Below are positions 16,662-25,390 of a DNA stretch of 64,000 bases, in pieces. Position 1 is the first letter of the stretch, and the number at the start of each line of letters is the position of its first letter. A program made the position numbers and the translations under genes. Origin of the DNA: Aedoeadaptatus urinae (GTDB taxonomy: Bacteria > Bacillota > Clostridia > Tissierellales > Peptoniphilaceae); contig NZ_LT707417.1 in the NCBI RefSeq assembly GCF_900155585.1, positions 62,001 through 126,000 of the forward strand, read 5' to 3'. The notes under the pieces were generated by a model. The model searched no databases. It saw only the letters and a list, made by a program, of their open reading frames with translations, and was not told the origin of the DNA.

Positions 16662-18306
16662 GTCGCACCCCTCGCGGGTGCGTGGATTGAAATTCCACCT
16701 CTGTAAACTCGGCATAGGGCTTGCCGATGTCGCACCCCTCGCGGGTGCGTGGATTGAAATTATGATATATGCTTTTGCTCTTGATCGGGCGGCAGTCGCA
16801 CCCCTCGCGGGTGCGTGGATTGAAATTTTATTTAAATTTAAAGCAAATTGTTTCATCTTCTGGTCGCACCCCTCGCGGGTGCGTGGATTGAAATACTGAA
16901 AAGCACATTACGGTTAGTCTTAACAAGTGTCGCACCCCTCGCGGGTGCGTGGATTGAAATAAAGCGTCCATCACGGCCTCGTCGTCGTACGTCCATTGTC
17001 GCACCCCTCGCGGGTGCGTGGATTGAAATCGAATCTATATAACGACCAAATAAAACCATATAATGTCGCACCCCTCGCGGGTGCGTGGATTGAAATCACA
17101 AAAGGCAACTGTTCAATCAGCGTTTCCTTGGAGTCGCACCCCTCGCGGGTGCGTGGATTGAAATACCGCCAATCTTCTGAGACGTCTGTCAATAATATCC
17201 GTCGCACCCCTCGCGGGTGCGTGGATTGAAATTTCTTTAACTAGCTCGACGCTGTATTTTTTAATAATGTCGCACCCCTCGCGGGTGCGTGGATTGAAAT
17301 CTCCATGCGCTTTTCTCGGGCGCGATCCAGGCGCTGTCGCACCCCTCGCGGGTGCGTGGATTGAAATAGTCCACGAACAAATTTTCGTTCTTTGACGTTG
17401 GGTCGCACCCCTCGCGGGTGCGTGGATTGAAATTTTTTCAAAATCGTTGTGCACTTTGCGCCGTATGGGTCGCACCCCTCGCGGGTGCGTGGATTGAAAT
17501 TATGTCCGACCAATATTTAATGCTTAACGCCAATGTCGCACCCCTCGCGGGTGCGTGGATTGAAATTCCACCTCTGTAAACTCGGCATAGGGCTTGCCGA
17601 TGTCGCACCCCTCGCGGGTGCGTGGATTGAAATTATGATATATGCTTTTGCTCTTGATCGGGCGGCAGTCGCACCCCTCGCGGGTGCGTGGATTGAAATT
17701 TTATTTAAATTTAAAGCAAATTGTTTCATCTTCTGGTCGCACCCCTCGCGGGTGCGTGGATTGAAATACTGAAAAGCACATTACGGTTAGTCTTAACAAG
17801 TGTCGCACCCCTCGCGGGTGCGTGGATTGAAATAAAGCGTCCATCACGGCCTCGTCGTCGTACGTCCATTGTCGCACCCCTCGCGGGTGCGTGGATTGAA
17901 ATCGAATCTATATAACGACCAAATAAAACCATATAATGTCGCACCCCTCGCGGGTGCGTGGATTGAAATCACAAAAGGCAACTGTTCAATCAGCGTTTCC
18001 TTGGAGTCGCACCCCTCGCGGGTGCGTGGATTGAAATACCGCCAATCTTCTGAGACGTCTGTCAATAATATCCGTCGCACCCCTCGCGGGTGCGTGGATT
18101 GAAATTTCTTTAACTAGCTCGACGCTGTATTTTTTAATAATGTCGCACCCCTCGCGGGTGCGTGGATTGAAATCTCCATGCGCTTTTCTCGGGCGCGATC
18201 CAGGCGCTGTCGCACCCCTCGCGGGTGCGTGGATTGAAATAGTCCACGAACAAATTTTCGTTCTTTGACGTTGGGTCGCACCCCTCGCGGGTGCGTGGAT
18301 TGAAAT
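16662..18306 (+). repeat. 11-spacer segmental duplication in the array
   Basis: Spacers 26-36 (16694-17401) recur in the same order and sequence as spacers 39-49 (17567-18274), at a constant offset of 873 bp. The first copy is followed by two spacers (37 and 38) that are absent after the second copy. The simplest history is a tandem duplication of a 13-unit block by recombination between repeats, followed by loss of two units or by unequal crossing-over at a different repeat. Confidence 0.95.
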
Positions 18307-19209
18307 AATAGCTGCGCCGAAGGGGAAAACGCCTTGCTGCGTCGCACCCCTCGCGGGTGCGTGGATTGAAATACGTTTCTTGAACTATCTTTAGTTTACA
18401 CCCCTTGGTCGCACCCCTCGCGGGTGCGTGGATTGAAATCCGCCCGACGTCAAATATGTTGATCTCTTTAGGTCGTCGCACCCCTCGCGGGTGCGTGGAT
18501 TGAAATTGTAAATGTGGGGCGGCGGCCCACTACAAAGAATAGTCGCACCCCTCGCGGGTGCGTGGATTGAAATAATTGCAGAACTAACAATAGTAGCACC
18601 GCCGCCGCGTCGCACCCCTCGCGGGTGCGTGGATTGAAATTACTTGCGACGGGCGTCCGAATTGGAGAGGCGTGCGTCGCACCCCTCGCGGGTGCGTGGA
18701 TTGAAATGGCTTTTTCGGCAGGGCGACAAACTCGGCGTAATGTCGCACCCCTCGCGGGTGCGTGGATTGAAATGAAATCCCGGGACATGAGCACTCGGTA
18801 AGAATCGAGTCGCACCCCTCGCGGGTGCGTGGATTGAAATGATGATTCGGGCCACGTCTGCGTCGGTGATCTCTAGTCGCACCCCTCGCGGGTGCGTGGA
18901 TTGAAATCCCGGCCTTAAAGCAATATACCTGCCCGTGCACGTGTCGCACCCCTCGCGGGTGCGTGGATTGAAATTGCGAGTACGCCTACGACTTTTACGC
19001 GAACAAACTTGTCGCACCCCTCGCGGGTGCGTGGATTGAAATGAAGCCATTAACGAGATTAAGCCGGCGCACTTGGGGTCGCACCCCTCGCGGGTGCGTG
19101 GATTGAAATATCTATATCTACCTCCACCGTCACATGGGCCTGTGTCGCACCCCTCGCGGGTGCGTGGATTGAAATATAAAACTTATGAAGATGTATCACT
19201 GAAAGCCAA

Positions 19210-20045
19210 GTCGCACCCCTCGCGGGTGCGTGGATTGAAATAATAGCAGAACTTACAATAGTTGCACCGCCGGTGCTGTCGCACCCCTCGCGGGTGCGTG
19301 GATTGAAATATGAAACATGAACAACAGAAAGGCGGTATCAATGAAGTCGCACCCCTCGCGGGTGCGTGGATTGAAATAATCCGCAGGGCCGAGACCCTGA
19401 CAACGGGTTTCGTCGCACCCCTCGCGGGTGCGTGGATTGAAATCAACTCTATGGGCATATCTTGGCGGTGGCAGTAGGTCGCACCCCTCGCGGGTGCGTG
19501 GATTGAAATAATAGCAGAACTTACAATAGTTGCACCGCCGGTGCTGTCGCACCCCTCGCGGGTGCGTGGATTGAAATATGAAACATGAACAACAGAAAGG
19601 CGGTATCAATGAAGTCGCACCCCTCGCGGGTGCGTGGATTGAAATAATCCGCAGGGCCGAGACCCTGACAACGGGTTTCGTCGCACCCCTCGCGGGTGCG
19701 TGGATTGAAATCAACTCTATGGGCATATCTTGGCGGTGGCAGTAGGTCGCACCCCTCGCGGGTGCGTGGATTGAAATAATAGCAGAACTTACAATAGTTG
19801 CACCGCCGGTGCTGTCGCACCCCTCGCGGGTGCGTGGATTGAAATATGAAACATGAACAACAGAAAGGCGGTATCAATGAAGTCGCACCCCTCGCGGGTG
19901 CGTGGATTGAAATAATCCGCAGGGCCGAGACCCTGACAACGGGTTTCGTCGCACCCCTCGCGGGTGCGTGGATTGAAATCAACTCTATGGGCATATCTTG
20001 GCGGTGGCAGTAGGTCGCACCCCTCGCGGGTGCGTGGATTGAAAT
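19210..20045 (+). repeat. four-spacer block present three times in tandem
   Basis: A 268-bp unit of four repeat-spacer pairs starts at 19210, 19478 and 19746 with identical spacers each time; a unique spacer follows the repeat at 20014. Spacer starts are AATAGCAGAACTTACAATAG, ATGAAACATGAACAACAGAA, AATCCGCAGGGCCGAGACCC and CAACTCTATGGGCATATCTT. The perfect identity points to recent homologous recombination or replication slippage. Confidence 0.95.
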
Positions 20046-22420
20046 GTCGTATTCGATCGCTCCGATTTCTTCGAGGTGGTCGTCGCACCCCTCGCGGGTG
20101 CGTGGATTGAAATCATTCCATCCGACCCAAGTGCCAAGAGTCCACGGGCGTCGCACCCCTCGCGGGTGCGTGGATTGAAATACCACGTCCAAGATCCCCG
20201 GCACATCCAGCACCCGGTCGCACCCCTCGCGGGTGCGTGGATTGAAATGGAGAGTACCTCGGCGGCCTTGGTCCAAAACCTTAGTCGCACCCCTCGCGGG
20301 TGCGTGGATTGAAATTTGCAATCTCTCAGCCGTCGTCGGACCGTAGGTGTGTCGCACCCCTCGCGGGTGCGTGGATTGAAATAAACAGAACACAGCGTAG
20401 AGGCAAGCCGGGACAGTGTCGCACCCCTCGCGGGTGCGTGGATTGAAATTGTCGTTGGCTTCATCGGCCCACGCTTTAGGTACGTCGCACCCCTCGCGGG
20501 CGCGTGGATTGAAATCTAAGTCGCCGCTCGTTATGATGCTTTGCACCTCGGTCGCACCCCTCGCGGGTGCGTGGATTGAAATGATGGTCTCAAAGTCTAC
20601 ATACAAGTTTTTTCCCAGTCGCACCCCTCGCGGGTGCGTGGATTGAAATGTCTTGCTTGCTTTCGATGTACGGAAGAATTTAAGTCGCACCCCTCGCGGG
20701 TGCGTGGATTGAAATATGTTTTCCCCCTCTCTCTACATGGGCGCGTATTGTCGCACCCCTCGCGGGTGCGTGGATTGAAATAAGCCTTTTGAAAAATTTC
20801 TCAAAAAAATTTGAAGTCGCACCCCTCGCGGGTGCGTGGATTGAAATTGTTTCATCTTCGATTTTTTCGTGTAGCGTTATATAGTCGCACCCCTCGCGGG
20901 TGCGTGGATTGAAATTGTTTCATCTTCGATTTTTTCGTGTAGCGTTATATAGTCGCACCCCTCGCGGGTGCGTGGATTGAAATACGCTTATAGCAAAGCA
21001 TAAATATCGTGTCTTGAAGTCGCACCCCTCGCGGGTGCGTGGATTGAAATTACGCCACTCGAAGAAAGAGGTGATGAAACAAAAGTCGCACCCCTCGCGG
21101 GTGCGTGGATTGAAATAAAAGCACCTCCAATGCCATATACATAGCTGTTCGTCGCACCCCTCGCGGGTGCGTGGATTGAAATGGTGTATAGTAACACCGA
21201 ACGACAGTCCCATGGGTGTCGCACCCCTCGCGGGTGCGTGGATTGAAATCATAATCGACTGTGGTGATAAGTCCACCCCACCATGTCGCACCCCTCGCGG
21301 GTGCGTGGATTGAAATAGTTCGTCGCCGCGCAATACGCCCGAGCCCATGGCTGTCGCACCCCTCGCGGGTGCGTGGATTGAAATTGCTCTCCCTCCACGC
21401 CCCGCTCGATGGTAAAGCGTCGCACCCCTCGCGGGTGCGTGGATTGAAATGATTTTAATTATTCCGGAATCATCAGCCCCGGCGGAGTCGCACCCCTCGC
21501 GGGTGCGTGGATTGAAATCCTTTTTAATTCTGAGTTTAGGCGGATGGTGCCTGTCGCACCCCTCGCGGGTGCGTGGATTGAAATTGGATTATGTGAAAAT
21601 ACCATGATGTACGCCGAAGGTCGCACCCCTCGCGGGTGCGTGGATTGAAATGCTTGCTCCACCGTTTGAGGCGCAGCGATTGAAGGTCGCACCCCTCGCG
21701 GGTGCGTGGATTGAAATCCGTTTATCGTGGTTTTGGTGTCAGTATACTTAGGGTCGCACCCCTCGCGGGTGCGTGGATTGAAATCATATTCGGACGCATA
21801 AAGAGTGCCTAAGCCAGAAAGTCGCACCCCTCGCGGGTGCGTGGATTGAAATCTTTTGCACTAAAAACGCCAGAATCAATGACATTTGTCGCACCCCTCG
21901 CGGGTGCGTGGATTGAAATAAGTTACGTGAAGATACCAGTCGTCGGAAAAATTGTCGCACCCCTCGCGGGTGCGTGGATTGAAATCTCCTCACCGTCATA
22001 GGTATAGGTAAATCCAGTAAGTCGCACCCCTCGCGGGTGCGTGGATTGAAATATGTTCGATAAAGCCCGTATCGGTAGTCATTAACCCGTCGCACCCCTC
22101 GCGGGTGCGTGGATTGAAATCGCAAGGCTACGAATTTGACGGTCAAGCATACGAGTCGCACCCCTCGCGGGTGCGTGGATTGAAATGGTGTTAATGAGGA
22201 CGACGAGAAGGTAGTCAATATGTCGCACCCCTCGCGGGTGCGTGGATTGAAATCTTTAGAGTTTTATCTCTCTTACTTGTTTTATGTGTCGCACCCCTCG
22301 CGGGTGCGTGGATTGAAATTGCTCTCCCTCCACGCCCCGCTCGATGGTAAAGCGTCGCACCCCTCGCGGGTGCGTGGATTGAAATGACACTCGCGCAAAC
22401 GTCTTGAGACCGCTCATGTT

Positions 22421-22520
22421 GTCGCACCTGTGCAGTTATGTAAACTAAAGTATATGCAGGTTCAAATCCTGTCATCTCAACCAAAGTCGCACTTGTGGAC
22501 AGGAATTTTCATCGCCTATT
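22421..22520 (+). repeat. decayed trailer end of the array with a tRNA 3'-end sequence
   Basis: GTCGCACC and GTCGCAC recur at 22421 and 22486, 65 bp apart, matching one repeat-spacer unit. Only the first seven or eight bases of the repeat survive, so these look like decayed terminal repeats. The intervening 'spacer' position (22453-22485) contains the 3' end of a tRNA: a T-arm (GCAGG-TTCAAAT-CCTGT), the acceptor strand CATCTCA, a discriminator A, and CCA. No matching 5' acceptor strand (TGAGATG) lies nearby, so it is a fragment, not a tRNA gene. Confidence 0.65.
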
Positions 22521-22540
22521 TTTCACGGCCCTGACGCATC

Positions 22541-22573
22541 AAAAAAGCTTCTATCTTTCGGTAGATGCTTTTT
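22541..22573. terminator. bidirectional terminator-like hairpin beyond the array
   Basis: An A-run, the arms AGCTTCTATC and GGTAGATGCT (two mismatches) around TTTC, and a T-run form a symmetric structure. It could end pre-crRNA transcription from the left and the small minus-strand gene from the right. Confidence 0.6.
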
Positions 22574-22612
22574 GCGTATGTTAAAGTAGTTGTCTGTAAA
22601 TAAAAGCCGGCC

Positions 22613-22861
22613 TTATTCGCGACACATTGAAATTGCTTTTTTCAATGTGTCGATTATTTTGGTATCCATTGCTGAAGTGCCGTCATAATCAACGTCAATG
22701 TCAAAAAATGACTCGTTTAAAAGCTCCAATATAGGTCTATTCTCTTTGATTCTTTCAAGCCTTTCATAATCTTCTGCAAATTCGATTGCGAAGTACTCAT
22801 TGATATAGTAAGGCGATTTTGATGTTAGGGACAACAGGATTTCTTTTAACGTTTTCTCCAA
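22613..22861 (-). CDS. hypothetical protein, 82 residues
   Basis: I do not recognise a family. The protein is acidic and helical in appearance, with no signal peptide or membrane segment (KEILLSLTSKSPYYINEYFA... DTLKKAISMCRE). It starts at TTG 22861 with AAGGTGAG nine bases upstream; an in-frame stop just above rules out a longer form. Lower-GC composition than its neighbours and its position at the distal end of the CRISPR array suggest an accessory gene. Its size and acidity resemble immunity-type proteins, but that is only an impression. Confidence 0.55.
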   Translation of the reverse strand: MEKTLKEILLSLTSKSPYYINEYFAIEFAEDYERLERIKENRPILELLNESFFDIDVDYDGTSAMDTKIIDTLKKAISMCRE

Positions 22862-22993
22862 TATTTTCTCACCTTATCTTTTCTCAATGGAAGATATTTT
22901 TTTGTCTTTAACAATAGAATGGCTTTCATTCCGTCTGTCTGCGTGTCACATCTTTCTTTCGATAAAAATCGGCACAGCTTGTGCCGTTTGCCT

Positions 22994-23272
22994 TTATCTC
23001 GCCCGCTCAATATAACGGGCTAGAATTCCATAGGGGTCGTCCAGGTAAAAAAATTGGCCACCTAAATCATTGGGCGCGTTAAGATTATACAAATAATCTT
23101 CGTCCGTATCGTCGACGACTTTTAGATCTCTATTTTTATCGCGAACGATGGTGTAGACCTTACCGTCTGTAAAGCTGAGGGGATCGTCTTTGCCAATATA
23201 TTGCATCGTTCCTATGTATTCCATGGGAATCCATTGATTGATTTCCGACTGATACACGTCGACCGTTTCCAT
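22994..23272 (-). CDS. hypothetical protein with possible SH3-like fold, 92 residues
   Basis: This is a small cytoplasmic protein of unknown function. The segment YIGKDDPLSFTDGKVYTIVRDKN followed by VVDDTDEDYLYNL resembles small Firmicutes proteins in which a beta-barrel SH3-like domain has been proposed. The C-terminus (GGQFFYLDDPYGILARYIERAR) is less familiar. It starts at ATG 23272 after GGAGAGAATAA. It lies 132 bp upstream of the 82-residue gene on the same strand and 36 bp after the ABC-F gene, so the three might be cotranscribed. Confidence 0.6.
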   Translation of the reverse strand: METVDVYQSEINQWIPMEYIGTMQYIGKDDPLSFTDGKVYTIVRDKNRDLKVVDDTDEDYLYNLNAPNDLGGQFFYLDDPYGILARYIERAR

Positions 23273-23308
23273 TTATTCTCTCCTTTGAATACCATGTATA
23301 GGCAAGTT

Positions 23309-25213
23309 TTATTCATCCTCTTCTAAAAGGGCGAACCATTTTTCGTAGAGGGTGTTTAGTTTTTCCTGGGCCTCGTCTCGCTTCTGCGACAGTTCCAGGG
23401 CCACGGTGTGGTCGTCGTAGGTGGCGGGATCGGCCAGGGTCGCATCCATTTCTTCGATTTCAGCTTCCAGTTCGTGGATCTCGGCCTCGGTTTCACGCAG
23501 GTCTTTTTTGCGCCTGCGGGCTTCTTTTTGTTCTTCCCGGGTTTTTTTCTTTTCTTTGACGATTTGGGTCTTGGTGATTTCCTCCTCGTCCTCCTCCACG
23601 GTGTGGGCGTCCTCCCATTTTTTCAGGAAGTAGCTGTAGTCGCCGTCCACCATAAAGGTGCCTTCGTCGGAGAGGCAGACGATTTTCGTCGCCACCCGGT
23701 CCAGGAAGTAGCGGTCGTGGCTAATGGTAAGGATGGTGCCGCTGTAGTCCTTCAGCGCCGCTTCCAGGGATTCCTTGCTTTCGATGTCCAGGTGGTTGGT
23801 GGGCTCGTCCAAGAGAAGGAAGTTGGCGCCGCTCAGCATGACGATAAGCAGCGACAACCGCCCCTTTTCGCCGCCGGAAAGGTCGCCGATGCGCTTGTCC
23901 AAGTCGTCGCCGGTAAAGAGGAAGCGGGCCAGGTAGGCGTGGATTTGGAAGCGGTCCAGCTTCGGGTAGCGGTCCCAGAGCTCGTCGGCCACGGTTTTGT
24001 TTTCGTCCAGGGTCTTCATTTCCTGATCGAAGTAGGCGATGGTGACGCCCTTGCCCAGCTGAATCTCCCCGGAGGTGGCGTCGATTTCCTTCATTATGAT
24101 TTTAAAGAGGGTACTTTTGCCGATGCCGTTGGGGCCGATGAGCCCCACTCGCTCGCCCTTGTAGACGGGGAAGGTGACGTCGTCGAATAATTTTTTCGTC
24201 GGGAAGGCTTTGGACAGGTGCTCCACGGCGAGGACGTCGCGGCCGCTTTCCGTGGCGGGGGCGAAGGTGAGGTGCATGGACTTTTCGCCCCGCACATCCT
24301 CCAGTCGCTCCACCTTGTCCAGCTGCTTTTGCTTGCTTCTCGCGGCCCGCACGCTTTTTTCCCGGTTCCATGAGGCGTAGCGCTTGATCATTTCCTCCTG
24401 TCGCTTGATTTCCTTTTGCTGCATCAGGTAGGCGTGGCGCATGCGATCCTCTTCTTCTCGTCTGCGACGAATGAAGTTGGTGTAGTTGCCCTGATAGCTT
24501 TTCACGCCGCCGTCCTTCAGAAAGAGGATGCGGTCCACGATGGCGTCGAGGAAGTAGCGGTCGTGGCTGATGACCACTACGGCGCCTTTAAAGGCCTTTA
24601 AAAACTTTTCCAGCCAGGCGATGGAGTCCATGTCCAAGTGGTTGGTGGGTTCGTCTAAGAGAAGGAGGTCGGGCTCGTGGAGCAGGAGCTTGGCCAGAGC
24701 CAGACGGGATTTCTGTCCTCCGGAGAGGTTTTCCGCGGGCATGGCCATGTCCTCTTCGGAAAAGCCCAAGCCGCGCAGGGCGCCGGTGACGGCACTTTCA
24801 CGGCTGTAGCCGCCGCTTTTTTCGTAGCGGTCCACCATGACTTGGTAGCGGGCGATGTGCTCTTCCAGTGCCTCGCCTTCGAGATGGGCCATCTCCACTT
24901 CCATGGCGCGAATTTTTTCTTCCAGCTCGATCACCGCCTGAAAGGATGCCATGCATTCCTCGTAAATGCTGGCGCCCTTGGTTACCGAGGCGTGTTGGGC
25001 CAAGTAGCCCACCTCCAGATCCTTGGTGGTGGCGATGCTGCCCCCGTCGGGGGTAAGCTCCCCGGCCAGCATGGCCATAAGGGTGGTCTTGCCGCTGCCG
25101 TTGTTGCCGATGAGCCCGATTTTTTCTCCGGCTTCGATTAAAAAGCCCACGTCCTTTAAAATCGGGTCGATGTAAAAAGTTTTTTCCAAGCCTTGCGCCG
25201 ATACGATTGCCAA
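23309..25213 (-). CDS. ABC-F family ATP-binding protein
   Basis: This is a cytoplasmic twin-ATPase ABC-F protein of 634 residues, a class that acts on ribosomes (translation rescue or antibiotic protection) rather than in transport. Both nucleotide-binding domains are complete: Walker A GNNGSGKTT and GPNGIGKST, signatures LSGGQKSR and LSGGEKGR, and Walker B LLLDEPTNHLD twice. A charged linker between the domains (RREEEDRMRHAYLMQQKEIK) and a charged, coiled C-terminal tail match the YdiF/Uup-like housekeeping subgroup. TTG 25213 is chosen because AAGGAGG lies eight bases before it. The longer frame to 25465 overlaps the divergent rex promoter. Confidence 0.9.
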   Translation of the reverse strand: MAIVSAQGLEKTFYIDPILKDVGFLIEAGEKIGLIGNNGSGKTTLMAMLAGELTPDGGSIATTKDLEVGYLAQHASVTKGASIYEECMASFQAVIELEEKIRAMEVEMAHLEGEALEEHIARYQVMVDRYEKSGGYSRESAVTGALRGLGFSEEDMAMPAENLSGGQKSRLALAKLLLHEPDLLLLDEPTNHLDMDSIAWLEKFLKAFKGAVVVISHDRYFLDAIVDRILFLKDGGVKSYQGNYTNFIRRRREEEDRMRHAYLMQQKEIKRQEEMIKRYASWNREKSVRAARSKQKQLDKVERLEDVRGEKSMHLTFAPATESGRDVLAVEHLSKAFPTKKLFDDVTFPVYKGERVGLIGPNGIGKSTLFKIIMKEIDATSGEIQLGKGVTIAYFDQEMKTLDENKTVADELWDRYPKLDRFQIHAYLARFLFTGDDLDKRIGDLSGGEKGRLSLLIVMLSGANFLLLDEPTNHLDIESKESLEAALKDYSGTILTISHDRYFLDRVATKIVCLSDEGTFMVDGDYSYFLKKWEDAHTVEEDEEEITKTQIVKEKKKTREEQKEARRRKKDLRETEAEIHELEAEIEEMDATLADPATYDDHTVALELSQKRDEAQEKLNTLYEKWFALLEEDE

Positions 25214-25343
25214 AAGCCTCTCCTCCTTGCTAAAAATATCATAGCAGAAAAGGGCGGGGAGAAAAAGTCGGCAAAATAGTGGAATTAGGCTTTTCAACAT
25301 AAGAAAATTTCTGTATACTAAGACTAGGGTACTAGATAAATAA

Positions 25344-25367
25344 GTATCATACTTTCGCGGATGATAC
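25344..25367. promoter_or_regulatory. perfect dyad in the rex 5' region
   Basis: GTATCAT, ten bases, then ATGATAC form a perfect 7+7 inverted repeat 24 bp upstream of the rex ATG. A possible -10 box TATACT (25314-25319) lies upstream, which would place the dyad in the rex 5' untranslated region. It does not match the canonical Rex box (TTGTTAA..TTAACAA type). The dyad could be an operator or an RNA hairpin near the RBS. Confidence 0.5.
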
Positions 25368-25390
25368 ATTGAAAGGTGATAACATTGGCA

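Larger units (their letters stand above)
14992..22385 (+). CRISPR. type I-C CRISPR array, 111 intact repeats and 110 spacers
   Basis: The 32-bp repeat begins GTCGCACCCC and ends GTGGATTGAAAT. It forms a 7-bp hairpin (CGCACCC, loop CTCGC, GGGTGCG), the classic I-C structure cut by Cas5c. I located 111 copies by eye. Spacers are 34-37 bp and the mean unit is about 67 bp. One repeat, at 20484, carries a T-to-C change at position 18, and all others look identical. About 88 spacers are distinct; the remainder are internal duplications listed separately. The leader is on the left and decayed repeats lie on the right, so transcription and acquisition polarity is left to right. Confidence 0.98.

Noticed and set aside
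14950-22484. Many minus- and plus-strand open frames across the array, with repeated peptides such as ISIHAPARGAT, FNPRTREGCD, FQSTHPRGVR and VAPLAGAWIEI
   Set aside because: They are translations of the CRISPR repeat in different frames. The repeat has few stops, so long spurious frames (up to 389 codons) arise. No RBS or codon signal supports them.
22453-22485. Possible complete tRNA gene at the array end
   Set aside because: Only the T-arm, the 3' acceptor strand and CCA are present. No D-arm, anticodon arm or matching 5' acceptor strand occurs upstream, which is repeat and spacer sequence.
23408-24190. 260-codon plus-strand open frame opposite the ABC-F gene
   Set aside because: Antisense shadow of a complete ABC-F coding sequence; no RBS or recognisable domain.
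25344-25367. Rex operator at its own promoter
   Set aside because: The dyad GTATCAT-N10-ATGATAC does not resemble the TTGTTAA/TTGTGAA-type Rex box, so autoregulation by Rex is not claimed.
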